Part shown: one piece after another, positions 44,691 through 56,032 of the stretch
How positions within the stretch are numbered: the stretch's first letter is position 1
How the letters are laid out: every line of letters starts with the position of its first letter
From: Xanthostigma xanthostigma
Taxonomy: Eukaryota > Arthropoda > Insecta > Raphidioptera > Raphidiidae
Direction of reading: 5' to 3'
Assembly (NCBI GenBank): GCA_963575645.1
Contig: OY754466.1
Location: 38,348,001-38,412,000 of the forward strand
DNA length: 64,000 bases
Notes under the pieces: generated by a model
The model's input: the letters and a program-made list of their open reading frames with translations, nothing else
Told to the model about the DNA's origin: nothing
Database searches by the model: none
Made by a program: the position numbers and the translations under genes

Positions 44691-46659
44691 AAATTCAATG
44701 GCAAAGAAAACGCAGTAACAAACATTTTGGTAAATGCTGATCAACGAAACTGTTTGAAGATCACGTTGCTTACATCTTCTTTTAACACGATCGTATATAA
44801 TGGTTCGTAAGTTACATCGTAATTAGGTACTAAAACACTATATCTAAAAGCGATGGATAAGCGTCAACAATGTACAATTTATACTTTATGGTCTATTTGG
44901 ATTTTTTCGAAATGAAAGTAGATTTTCTTAAATAGACCGTAACAGTACAAAGGGTAATAAAACCAAATGAAAAGTTCATGTAATGTATAAAGATGAGCAA
45001 ATTATGTTTTGTAACAAGCCATAGGCAAAATTTATAATATTTAATGGCATCATGATATACGATATACAAGTTGAAGATAAAAAGATTTTTTTTGTAATTT
45101 TTAATACATGCACACTTTTACAGCAATTAAAATGGAACTTAATTTTACATGATTTTTTCAATTTTAACCAGCTGTTAATAACTTGGTGAGGTACAGACAG
45201 ACACAAGTATGAAATGCTGAAGTCAAAATTTCGTCAAATTCGTATAGAAATGCAAAAACTTTGTCATATTTTCGACGTGATCTTATTAGCTACGAGCTAC
45301 ATCAAGACAATGTACTGGCTGACCGAGGAAAGAGCGTAGGCCGAAGAAATGTGCATAGGGTCCTTTATTTAGGGAAAGCGGCTTGAAAATAAACGAACAA
45401 TTTGCAGTTAATGTGTGTCACATGATGACACTACAGTAAGCCAGATATTTTTTAATGGCATAACCATTTATACAATACTTAATTAATTAATTGATATGCA
45501 CCTTTGTTAATGTAAAAATTAATCATAAAACGAGAGCATACTGTACCTACGAAGAGGTGCGCGAAAAATCATAGCTCATCTAATGAGGAAGTTAATAATG
45601 CAGGATTCAGTCGCACAGTATTGCTTAGATTCGAAGACAAAGAGTGGTAAAAGACGTTTTTATTGCGAATTTCATATAGAATTTGTCTTCAAAATCATCG
45701 GCGTTACTTTTGAGACATTCTGTATTTCAGATGTAAAACAGAAATTTAAGCAAAATTCTAGTAACTAAATATCGCTCTGTAACTAAATTTTGCCCTGTCA
45801 TCTAGTTGTCTTTAACAAAAGCCACGGTATAATCCAAGACATACACAAAACAAGCGTCACGCGCTGTCATCTAACGAAATACTAGTAACTAAATTCCGCC
45901 CTGTTATCTAGATGTCGTCTTCAACTAAAGCCATATTTAATCCACCACACCCAACGTAACGTCCTCCCATAAAAGTGTCGTGCCAATTGCACGGTTTTAC
46001 TCCCAACTAAACGCGGCATTAGATGTTTCACATCAAAAACTTTTTTCAAGGGCATCGCGTAAGATATCACAAGAAAGCTTATGGAAGCATGAATCCAATA
46101 ATATGTTTGATGTATTTTTAAAAAAATATAATATAAACATCAAAAACATTCAAAGAAAATGGGTTGAATGGGGACCGCTGGTGAACTGTCGAAAGAAAAC
46201 GACTTGTGTTTTAAATTGTCTAGTTCTATGAGCTACTTCACGGAAAAAAATCTAAATGCCGACCACAAAACGCGATGCAAACAAAGGAATCTTGCGTGTA
46301 TTATGTTTGTTTGGCGTCTTTCTGATAACTGACAGATTTCCAACGTACATAATTATAAAATTTTGATAATCATCAATAAATTTATCATAGCTTTTGTTTG
46401 GAACGATCGGAATTGCAGTTATAGTGTGATATAAGCCATAACGTGTAATTTTCTGTCATCATAAAACGTAGATAACAACATAATAAACGAGATACTGTTC
46501 ACTGCAGGTAAACCTTTTATAATAACACAGTATTATAGTTGCCCTTCCAAACGCTTCCAAATTTGAATGTATATTCTAACTAGTGAAATATCCAAAATGC
46601 ATGTTATTTATTATTTTACACAAATACAGTGGTACATAATATGTCAGGCAGGCATCCAT
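44691..46659. other. Unassigned stretch
   Basis: No gene recognised. An 83-codon frame from 45980 has no recognised family. The region 45752-45930 holds the repeated 'actagtaactaaatt' phrase. Confidence 0.35.
45752..45930 (+). repeat. Repeated phrase 'actagtaactaaatt..gccctgt'
   Basis: Units at about 45757, 45779 and 45882 read '(c)tagtaactaaat(a/t)(t/c)(t/c)(c/g)(g/c)cctctgt'-like text followed by 'tcatctag' or 'ttatctag'. The same phrase occurs three to four times at 39669-39752 in the same orientation. It is a shared sub-repeat of an unidentified family. Confidence 0.45.
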
Positions 46660-46850
46660 GCCATAATATTAGAAATGCGGAAGTAACTCTCTGTTAGCTT
46701 TTCACGCCCAAACCGCTGAACAGATTTCGATAAAATTTGAAAAGGAGATTGATTGCATCCTGAGGAAGGGGCATAGGCTATCTTTGGTCTAAAAAATAAA
46801 CTTAAATGGGGTGACATGGGGATGTTCAAGTTTGTATGGGAAACCCATCA
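46660..46850. repeat. Fragment of an 'aaccgctgaacagatttcg' dispersed repeat
   Basis: 'cacgcccaaaccgctgaac', 'gggcataggctatctttggt' and 'agtttgtatgggaaa' are stock phrases of an insect interspersed repeat often classed with Helitrons. No termini were seen. Confidence 0.4.
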
Positions 46851-46977
46851 TTTCTCAAGTTAGGGATATGAAAATTAATATTTAGGCTTTCGGTAAAAAA
46901 TAAAGAAGTACATGTTTCAGGGTTTCTGCAAAATCATCGCTCAAGGTGGTTAAACAGGGGATGATTTCAAAATTCAC

Positions 46978-47169
46978 CAGCCTCGGATCTAGGGGGATGG
47001 TAAGCCGGAGCTCCCGCTCCAGATGGCAATCATAATATAATATGGTTTAAAAATGCCAACCATCATACATTTGTGAGTTATTTTAAGTAATTTCTCTCAA
47101 ACACTGGAGAGAGGGGACGCCATTATCAAGTTTCTGCCCGAGTTCGAAAAAATCGTAAATCCGGGGCTG
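46978..47169 (+). mobile_element. Short hAT MITE, perfect TSD AAATTCAC
   Basis: 192 bp from CAGCCTCGGATCTA to 'aaatccggggctg', with AAATTCAC on both sides (46970-46977 and 47170-47177). It is a deletion derivative of the 52283-52558 family ('ctggagagaggg' and 'attatcaagtttctgcc' are shared). Confidence 0.85.
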
Positions 47170-47495
47170 AAATTCACATATGAGTTGTTGTATGCGTGGC
47201 CGCAAAAGCTGGCAAAAATCAAAGTGTATACACTTAAAATGGTACTGCCTTACGGCGGGGTCGCTGTTGAGCGGGCCACAGTCATACAGTGTAGCCAAAG
47301 ACTTCACTAGGTACTGTTATCGCTGCCGAATTGGGCGCAGCCTCGTGAGACAAAATTATAATACGGTGGAGTCGAAGGCTCCACTACTGTTGTCATTGGC
47401 ATGTTTTATCTTTATCGCGTGCATATGGGCGAGTAGCGGCTAGATCTAAATATATTTAAATATACTTAGTTTTTATTCAAATCAAAATAACAATA

Positions 47496-47640
47496 CAATA
47501 AATAAAATTATTATTTTTCAGACAATATATTAACAAAAAAATATATAAATATATATATTTTTTTGTTAATATATTGTCTGAAAAATTGGTTGATAATTTT
47601 ATTTATTGAAGAGTTCTAATCAGACGTTAATCAAAGATTT
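47496..47640 (+). mobile_element. Penelope-like 3'-end snap-back, family B copy 3
   Basis: Arms 47496-47550 and 47551-47607 are reverse complements ('ttgttaatatattgtctgaa'), followed by the shared tail 'agacgttaatcaaagatttc'. No GAAAC core is retained here. Confidence 0.55.
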
Positions 47641-47661
47641 CAAAATAACAATATTTAGTGT

Positions 47662-48094
47662 TAGGGATGGGCAAATGAAAAAAATATATAGATATATATA
47701 TTGTATCGATATTTTTGCCCCAAGAATTGGTTACCTAAAACACACACACCACGATCATCATTTTTTTTTTTTTTTGTTGCATTTAAGGTGAATCAAACTG
47801 AGTTCATAGGACCGTGCTATAAATATAGAGGCAGCACTTACGCCGAAGATCGCGCGCTCTGGTGTTAAATTTACGTATGAAACGGGCAAACAATGCAATA
47901 TGTGATGATTGGAGCACTGAGCAATACGCGCCCCGCGGTCAGATACATGCGATGCATGTACAGAGCTCTTAAAAAAATATCGAATTTGATGCTCGGAAAT
48001 AAATATCGAATATCTATATTTCGAAATCAAAAATATCGACGATATTATATCGATTATTTTCAGAAAAAACATCGATATTTTTTACCCATGCCTA
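47662..48094. mobile_element. hAT MITE with TATCGATA-rich ends, TSD TTTAG(T/A)GT
   Basis: TIRs TAGGGATGGGCAAATG and the complement of TAGGCATGGGTAAAAAA. Flanks TTTAGTGT (47654-47661) and TTTAGAGT (48095-48102) match at 7 of 8. 'atcgatatttttt'-type blocks repeat near both ends. It lies 21 bp after a Penelope tail. Confidence 0.75.
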
Positions 48095-48476
48095 TTTAGA
48101 GTATCATTTAAAATTAAAATAAATGTGTAAATGGACTGAAATAACACTCTAAAACCCACGAGCAAATTGATTTAAAATAAATCTTATAACAATAATAATA
48201 TTAAAAATAATCCTTACCCTTCATAGAACTGTACTCTCCGATATATCGTTTCGTTAAGTATCGAACTGTGACGGCTGAAACAGAAGAAATATGATTATAA
48301 TTTTTTTTTATAAAGTTAAAACTCTACTTATAAACATATTATTAAAACTACGAAAATATACCCATTGAAGGAAAAACGACATCATTGATATTTTGTATTC
48401 CAACCTCAAACCCAGAATTTTCAATTCATCGATACATGACTAAAATTTAATAATTTTGTTGTTTTTTGCGTATATG

Positions 48477-49250
48477 TTACGGTCTATACCCGAATTCGGT
48501 CAATGACCGAAATAAATGCGCAACACTAGTTTTGACCAACGAATATTTCCCAAACCCGAAATCTTACATTTAAACGGGTATCGAGTGTTATAAAATGAGC
48601 AAAACTAGTATTGCGCATTTTCAATTGGTCAAAACTAGTTCTGTCCATTTTTGAACGGACAGTACTAGTTCTGCTTGGTTCATTCAATCAACGTCCGAAC
48701 CCGAACAAAAGTAAGGTTATGTTCTTTTTTATATGTACCTATCTATTGAATTGTTCTCCTGAATATTATAATTAATATAATATTGTGGGATATTCAGTGT
48801 AATAATTAAGTAAAAATGAAAAGATGTATTCGAGTCTCAACTATAGCTCGCCTATTGGAGGCTTCTGAAACATAATTTTATGACGAAACATAATTACCTT
48901 ACTACACTAAATGAGGTTAAGAAAGCAATTTTTTTGAAAGCTGAATTAAAACCTATGTCTGCTAAACAATGAATAAATCACTTTGATATAATAAGTATCG
49001 TTGATGTGGAAAAGTTAATTAAAAAACGCAAAGAAGATTCCGATACCATACAGTACTGTCCGTTCAAAAATGGACAGAACTAGTTGTATCCAATTGAAAA
49101 TGCACAAAACTAGTTTTGCTCATTTTATAACAATAACAGTAAATACCTATTTAAATGTAAGATTTCGGGTTTGGGAAATATTCGTTGGTCAAAACTAGTT
49201 TTGCGCAATTATTTCGGTCATTGATCGAATTCGGGTATATAGACCGTAAT
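48477..49250. mobile_element. Long-TIR element with palindromic CAAAACTAGTTTTG arrays
   Basis: Ends TTACGGTCTATACCCGAATT and, inverted, ATTACGGTCTATATACCCG. The arms extend about 190 bp and each carries three or four copies of a palindromic 'aaaactagttttg' motif spaced roughly 30-50 bp. About 330 bp of interior has no recognisable protein. Long arms with regular subterminal motifs recall Mutator-like elements, but no target duplication was established. Confidence 0.65.
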
Positions 49251-50239
49251 ATATAGGTACATACATTTTAAAAATTAATATAAAATGCATAAGCAGCAGA
49301 ACTTCCGTCGTGTGTCTACAAACTCACGCACCTCTTTTTGATGCGTAAATATCTCATTTTGATTATAAACCAATCCTTGTCAATAAGTTTTTAAATTTTA
49401 TTTAGTAAAACAACCAGAAATGTATTCGTATATTTATATATTAAGTCAATATGAAGTAATCATTCATTTAAAAACAAATAAAACAACTGTTTAACGTGTT
49501 GCGGTATACTGAAGCATAAAAACGTAATTACGAAAATGAAAAGTTTAACAACTCGGACATGTATTGCAATATTAAATGCATCAATTGAACTTCAAAGACA
49601 AAAAAAAAATACAGTTACACTCATTTATAGGTGATCACAATGTTCTGTATTTTGTAGTATTACCAGTAAGCTGCAGATTTTGTTCTTCTCAAATTTCAAG
49701 TCAAGAACAGATCTCCTGAGACGAAAAATGAGCTTGAAGGATTTCGACAAATTTATGAAATACCTGCGAGTCGCCTAGAAGAACACTTCGCCTTTTAAAT
49801 GTCTATCACAGTTGTAGACGAAATACCAATCGACCACGCGTTTCAAGCCCGGAAACTGAGAAGATATGGGATTCATTAATATTGTTTGAGGGCAGTTTCA
49901 GATATATGTGTCGGTACAAGAATTTTTATTAGCAACCTTCTACATCAAAAATCGTTCTCTTCATTTAAAAATCGAGAGACGTTAGGATTTAAGTTACCCG
50001 GAGATAATCGAACAAAAATAAGTTTTTTTAAATCGGTTAAGGCGTTTGGGCTGTACGCTGAATACAAAAAGCGTGACTTACAAATTCACAGACAAAGCGA
50101 GTACATTATAGGTTTTTCCAGCTAAAGTTTGGGTCACGCCTAAAAAGGCAAAGTTGAGTTTTTTTATTGATGTTGAGTTTTATTTGTTGAATGAATTATT
50201 TTTATAGTTTTAAACAATTTTATATTTCTATTGTAATAC
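49251..50239. other. Stretch with no recognised gene
   Basis: A 79-codon frame from 49886 has no known domain. No element ends recognised. Confidence 0.35.
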
Positions 50240-50824
50240 AAAAAAAAAACCGGCCAAGTGCAAGTCGGACTCCCGCCCCGAGGCTTCCATACAAACTTAT
50301 AGGTATGTAAATAGTTCGTCCGTCACGGACATCTAGTCTCGAAGATTTTTCCCGCTTACCCGTTAGCAAACTGTTGTCCCCATGCGTCGACCAACGTCGC
50401 GGTCAGTTTGCCAACTAACCGTATAATTGCAATGAGTTCAGATGGACTAATGAACTGTATAGTGTGTTGTAACTCGTGTCTATATCTTTTAGTCTAGTTG
50501 TCGTACCGTGTTGTATGCAAGAGTTCTCATATTGTGCTGTATAAACGCATCGGTAGCGGATGCTTGTTTTGTATTAGAACTGCGTATACGTGTGTAGGAT
50601 GTTGTTGCGGTTTAAATCATTGTTTTTTTTTTGTGATATACCTACCTAACTACAAATTTACGGTTTTCGGATTTTTCCCTTTATTTGTGCTAGAAAACAT
50701 AGATTCTTGCCAAATTTGATGATTATAGGTCAACGGGAAGGTTTTGATTCCCAAGAGACTTGACAGACAGAGAGATGGATTCTATAAGGGTTCCTTTTTT
50801 TCTTTTGAGGTACGGAACCCTACA
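50240..50824 (+). repeat. Dispersed repeat 'cggccaagtgcgagt', copy 2
   Basis: Begins with an A-run and 'ccggccaagtgcaagtcgg', ends 'gaggtacggaaccctac'. Homologous to 3823-4392 over its 3' third and at the 5' end; the middle differs. Confidence 0.65.
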
Positions 50825-51392
50825 AATGACTTGTAACATACCATTGTCACTTTTCTTTTCTTATCTCAGAAGAATAACTCAATTATTTAAAATTGTTTAA
50901 TAATATGAACTTACTAAACATTACGCAGTTTGTTGTTCTGGAAACAAAAATATTGTAATGTTCTATTTTTTTTATCAATTTTTACCCACGACGGAACGCA
51001 GCAGGTATATGCGTTTAGCCTGAGAGATTGTTTGTTTGTTAGTTAGTTTGTTTGTGCACTCGAATGTCGCTATTTATTGGAAAACGGTTTGATCAATTCA
51101 GATGCGGTTTACTGTAAAGGGTTTGTAATGACAAATAAAATTTTATTATTATTATTATTAAATATCTATCAATCTCTCTATCTATCACCACTCGTCATAA
51201 ATAACCAATCTTTATTTAAAATAATAAATAATCGCCACTATATGTGTTAAAGATGTTCAAATAAGAAGGTGTTGGACTGTCCAGCGCTCATAGAAAAAGA
51301 TATCAAATTACTGTATCTACACACTTAATATGTTGGTATATGTTTCCTAGTTTTCACATTCCGCGGTTTAAAATCTACACGAGTTGTATATC
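50825..51392. other. Unassigned stretch with ATT microsatellite
   Basis: Simple repeat (ATT)n near 51146-51160. 'ttacccacgacggaacgcag' and 'atatgcgtttagcctgag' look like interspersed-repeat text, but no element can be bounded. Confidence 0.35.
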
Positions 51393-52033
51393 CAGTGACG
51401 GTTCCCCTATGAACGCTGCAGAGCTGTAGAACAACCAATATCTTAGGTATTTCACAATTTTAGAATGTATATTTTCCATATTTAACCAATATTAAATGGT
51501 AGGAAATAATCAACGCTAAAGATTAACAGCCACTGGCAGACAACAAAACTCGTGAGTGTTTTCTGTGGCGACTTTCTTGCGTTCAGGCGATGTTCTGCGC
51601 TCCGTAGCAGCACAAGAAACGTCATCATCAGATACATCCGGTGTACACCGTGCAACTTCCGATCCGCAAGTTATAGCGTGTTATTTAGATCGGCTTTGAA
51701 CTGCATTTACTGTCAGCACATTAGTACAAGTAAGCATCTGACTAGAAGTGTTCACGGAGTCATTCAGTCAACACCTTTGACAGCCTTGACTTGACGGTAC
51801 GTATGTCGAACATGACACGCGATACATGGCTTATGGCAGTAGTGACTAGTGTACAGTGTATATTGTAGTTTGTTGACGACAGTGTTTGTAAAAAGTTAAT
51901 AATTAAAACATCATAAACATGGATGTATTTCATAATTTAATTATCCCCTCCACCTCATTCTTAACTGGTGTTAGGAGATAACTCCGGTTGATCCTGTAGA
52001 ACACCCATTAAAAATGTTCACTCGCCGCCACTG
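51393..52033 (-). mobile_element. hAT MITE family CAGTGGCGG, second full-length copy
   Basis: Reverse orientation relative to 24478-25113. The ends CAGTGACGGTTCC (low coordinate) and 'cactcgccgccactg' (high) enclose about 641 bp with shared blocks ('acatcataaacatggatg', 'attaacagccactgg'). The flanking 8-mers do not match, so the insertion is old or rearranged. Confidence 0.7.
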
Positions 52034-52282
52034 ACATAGCCTCTGCCTGCTTAGATGCTTCATCATTGAAATATTAATTATTATGAATTTAATACGTTAG
52101 TTCCAGTCAAACATAAAATAAATATTTTCCAGGCCTATTACAAATTATTTAAAAAAGAGCTCAAAGTCATATTTCGTTTTAGCTCACTGAAAACAATCGC
52201 ATTTTTGAATAAGCATGAGTTGTTTATATCAACTTGTGATTTCTATTTATTAGAATAAACAAGAAGACCTCATAACATTAGG

Positions 52283-52558
52283 CAGCCCCGGATCTAGAGG
52301 GGGGGCAAACCGGGGCACCCGCCCCGAGGGCAGTTTCAAGGGGCACCAAAATCATAATATAATATGGTTGAAAACCACACCCAATCTGTTCTTTTTCCGA
52401 TTTACTCAATCTGCTTGTTTTCTGACGGTTTTACGTCCCATGTTATGGCTCCTTTATATATTTGTAAGTTTTTGAACTAATTTATCTCAAAAGCTGGAGA
52501 GAGGGGGCGTCATTATCAAGTTTTTGTCCCACTTTGAAAAAATCGTAGATCCGGTGCT
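52283..52558 (+). mobile_element. hAT MITE family CAGCCCCGGATCTA
   Basis: The left end CAGCCCCGGATCTAGAGG and the right end 'gtagatccggtgct'. It includes 'accccaatctgttc'-like and 'gctggagagaggggg' blocks shared with 7675-7842. Family placement rests on the duplication seen at the 46978 copy. Confidence 0.7.
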
Positions 52559-52595
52559 AACTCGAGGGGCTGCTGAGTTCGATTAAAGTATAGAG

Positions 52596-52863
52596 CAGGG
52601 GCGGGCAAATCTTTCGTTCGGCGGGCCACATAGCTGATGAAAATTTGACCGCGGGCCGGATGGCTGACAAAAATTTGATCGCGGGCCAAAAATTTGCAGA
52701 AAAAAAGATCCTCACATTCTATTTCCGCATTCGGAGAGCAAAAAAAAAAGTCCGCGCATTCTATTTCCGCTACCGCTACTATTTTTCTAAAATGCTTCGC
52801 GGGCCGGATAAAATTGCGCTGCGGGCCATATCCGGCCCGCGGGCCGCCATTTGCCCAGGCCTG
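52596..52863 (+). mobile_element. GC-rich hAT MITE, perfect TSD GTATAGAG
   Basis: 268 bp from CAGGGGCGGGCAAATC to 'catttgcccaggcctg', flanked on both sides by GTATAGAG (52588-52595 and 52864-52871). 'gcgggcc' recurs at least seven times near the ends and is a plausible transposase-binding motif. It is distinctly more GC-rich than its surroundings. Open frames across it (up to 135 codons) are artefacts of this composition. Confidence 0.9.
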
Positions 52864-52913
52864 GTATAGAGTAATTGACGTATAGTCAATATTCACAATG
52901 TTTATTAACTTTA

Positions 52914-53633
52914 AGGCCCCCATACACCTCGTTCTTTTTTGGCAGTTTTAACCGCCGGGTAAAACTGTACGGTTAAACACGAACAACGGCCATCCCCATA
53001 CACCTCGTTCTTTTATGGCAGTTTTAACCGCACGGGTAAAACTGTACGGTTAATTTAAACACGAACAACGGCCATATCCACACAGAGGCGTAGTTTCGTT
53101 CAGTTTTTCTGAAGTCGTGGCATCATTAATACGATCTGCTTTGATGGAAAATACAATAATATTGATATTATTTTATGTTTAATAAACATTAATAAACAAT
53201 ATAATGCAAAAATAATTAATAAAATTGATTGATATTTGTCTAAATTAGAGTGTTTTATTTGACACCATTATTTTTTCCTCTAAATTAATCAATATGTTTA
53301 TAGCAATTTTCATTTATTTTTGTCAAAATTGCTTAGCACTAAAACGGTTAAAATATAAATCAATACTCAAACTAATTACAATCATTTAATTAATATGACT
53401 TATTTGCTGTACGTCGCACCACTGAATAAACACGTCGATTCTTATCGGAAAGCGCCACACATTACGATTTAAAACGACAACCAGCAAACACGTCGTGTTT
53501 AAAATCAAGATTCGGCAGATAAAAAAACTGCCGTGTTTCATCGACAGTTTTTGCCCATACACTTCGGTTTTGACCGACGTGTTTTATCGTGACGATGAAA
53601 ACTGCCAAAAAAGAACGAGGTGTATGGGGGCCT
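52914..53633. mobile_element. AGGCCCCCATACACC MITE (PIF-like), TSD TTA
   Basis: 720 bp with TIRs AGGCCCCCATACACCTCG and 'cgaggtgtatgggggcct', flanked by TTA (52911-52913 and 53634-53636). The first 76 bp are tandemly duplicated ('ccccatacacctcgttcttt' at 52917 and 52993). It shares the AGGCC start and TTA duplication with 23542-23975 and 2152-2346. Confidence 0.82.
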
Positions 53634-53780
53634 TTAGACCTACATAATAGAGTTTTCAACGGGTTGATTGATTTTGATGGACTTTCCATTTCTCTGGGAA
53701 GGTTATAAGGTACCTACACAAAAAGATTATGAACTTAATTTTTAGATTAACAATTTCCATAAATGATGATGATAATTTTA

Positions 53781-54055
53781 AGCATAAAGTAGTGTTGATC
53801 CAATAGAATGTTACGATGGAGGAAGGTTTTGGTTGAGGATCATAAATAAATAAGCTTTACCAATGTTTCGCTTTTGGCTCTAATAAAAAAACTTATTGTA
53901 ACTGTTAGATATAATATTATGATCTAAATTATAAACATATATACATGTTCATAGGCCCCGAAGATGAAAATAAATTTTTCGAAACGTTGGCCACTAGCGA
54001 AACATTGGTAAAGCTTATTTATTTATGATCCTCAACCAAAACCTTCCTCCATCGA
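53781..54055 (+). mobile_element. Penelope-like snap-back repeat, family A copy 3
   Basis: Here the left arm is longer than the right: it begins with the inverted tail ('agcataaagtagtgttgatc'), then 'ggttttggttgaggatcata'. The right part has CCGAAGAT ... CGAAAC (53958-53985, first T of the core mutated) and ends 'aaccaaaaccttcctccatc'. Confidence 0.58.
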
Positions 54056-54655
54056 TGATGATAATATATCGAACCAACCTCACAATTCCTATATCTCTCA
54101 TCATGAACTCGATCGGTCACCTGGCTCTCTACATATTCTCCGTCGTTGCAGTTTTATGCCTCCGCATTTATATTTTCTGAATAATCAGCGATTACAATTA
54201 CTTTTATCACAATACAAGAAAAAATGTCACAGCTCATTAGTTAATACCCCGTTAAAATGACCAGTTATCTTAAAGCTGTCAACTTTCGCGATTTATCATC
54301 AGATATCATAAAAGTGTCAAAAAACAATAATTTATATTATGCATTCACATCAATAAACAACTTTCATTTTTGAGAAGTTATAATCCCATTGCTTCGGAAA
54401 AAATGGTGCATTAAAACTCACGCGCCTGTCAAATCTAAGTCAAAATAAATGTGATTAATGATGTCGTCACAAATATTGCAGCTGATTGACGTGTGATATC
54501 TCTTTATGCTCTTGTCAAGGATGCTTCATATCGATAGACAGGTCCCACATTGCTCGCGAAATGTGCCAAGCAAGGAATGCAAGTGCTAAAAGATAGAGAT
54601 GGGATTGTTTAAGAGAAAATATTCGAATCATTCGATTATCCATACCAGGGCAACC

Positions 54656-54688
54656 TGCGGCTCGCGAGCCGTAGGTTGCCGACCCCTG
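54656..54688. mobile_element. 33-bp hAT relic (two fused ends)
   Basis: Starts CAGGGCAACCTGCGGCTC and ends 'ggttgccgacccctg', both typical of hAT terminal repeats (CAGGGGTCGGCAACC), with almost nothing between. Flanking 8-mers do not match. Either an extreme internal deletion or a decayed insertion. Confidence 0.5.
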
Positions 54689-56032
54689 ACATAGTCAGAG
54701 TGAATGAATTGTATTTTCACTCGCATAGTAACCATTCGAGATACTAAAGCATTGCACAGTACTGAATATACGATTAGGGTAGGACGGGGGAATGGCGTTC
54801 ACTTAAGGATAACATGGTGTATTTTTTAAATTATTTATTATAAATCAAAATTAAGCAGAGTAACAAAGTCTTTAATTATCGAGTAATCAACAAATTAACA
54901 ACAAAAGCATATATCTTTCACCTACTAGTAGTAGGAAAACATTATTAAAAAACATGTTTGAGCGGCATTGCCCCTAACTTTGGGTAATGCCGCTCAGGGT
55001 CTCATAAAGAAGTGTACCCAATCCAATCCGGCTATTTTGTCGCATTGATCAAAATTGTTTTTGATATTGTTGCGCTCAGCAAGTTTATAAACAAGTTTAC
55101 GCAAATCTGCAACACTGAGTCCATAGTATAGCGAGCCCAGCAACTTAACTTGTTCAGCACCTAATTAAAAATTAGATCAGCGCGGCCGCAAACGAAGAAA
55201 CGCTATTCCCGGTCGCATGACGCGAGCTGACTGTCCGTTTGCATCGCTGTCTATTAGAGGCCTACTCCCCTCGCGCTTCACGCGACGTGACGTGTTGCTA
55301 CGTTCCTTTTTGACAGAGTTACAGAGGTGAGCGCCATTCCCTCTCCCTCCGCTACTTACGTCTTTAACTGCGTCTGTTCTATGAAATACCGTACGCAGAT
55401 GACTCTTTCAAAACTGACAATGAAACCGAGAACAAATTCATTCGAGAGTTGAAACAGTCAATGCATTCACACACATCCTTTCATCATGTGAAGGAATTAT
55501 TTCGATTGAATTATTCGATTAATCCCGAGTCTAATGAAAAGAAACAATCTGTAAAGTCGCTGAATAAACGAAAGAAAAAATTAAGCTTTACAAATAATTC
55601 TTGTATTTCTGCGTATCAAGGATATAACAATACTGTTAAACTGGAAATGGGGATAAAGTCCAAAAAGTAGAAATCGATATGTCGCAACCATTTGATGTAA
55701 CGTTTTATAAAATTTCTAAATTCGCTGTCAAAACGTGATATTTTATATTCATCTTTGTCCAGCCTTTTAAAATTCAGATGTCTTCTAATTGCAAATCTTG
55801 TTTTTTTATTGTCAATTTTTATGATCATGCTATAAAAGTGTCACTCGCGCATTCTCCACTACAACACTCACTTTAATTGATGACAAACACTGAAAATAGG
55901 TTGCGGAGAAATTTCAACTGTTATTTAACCCGACACTTTAATAATCGACATTCGACATCAATGATAATAAAGTGAAGTGGGGTAAGATCGGACCGGTTTT
56001 CGTAAAGTTCCACTTTTAACACATTTATTTTT
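54689..56032. other. Unassigned stretch with a GGCATT hairpin
   Basis: A hairpin lies at 54961-54994 ('agcggcatt' ... 'aatgccgct'). 'gggggaatggcgttcac' (54784) and the inverted 'gagcgccattccctctccc' (55330) could be ends of a diverged element. The frames at 55449-55828 lack known domains. 'gtggggtaagatcgga' near 55978 is stock repeat text. Confidence 0.35.

Noticed and set aside
45980..46231. Possible small host protein (83 codons)
   Set aside because: The peptide looks somewhat protein-like but no family, splice context or second copy could be identified.
49886..50125. Possible small protein (79 codons)
   Set aside because: No known domain, no start context and no repeat partner.
52516..52923. 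135-codon minus-strand frame and overlapping plus-strand frames
   Set aside because: They lie across the GC-rich hAT MITE at 52596-52863; the repeated GCGGGCC motif suppresses stop codons and gives repetitive peptides.
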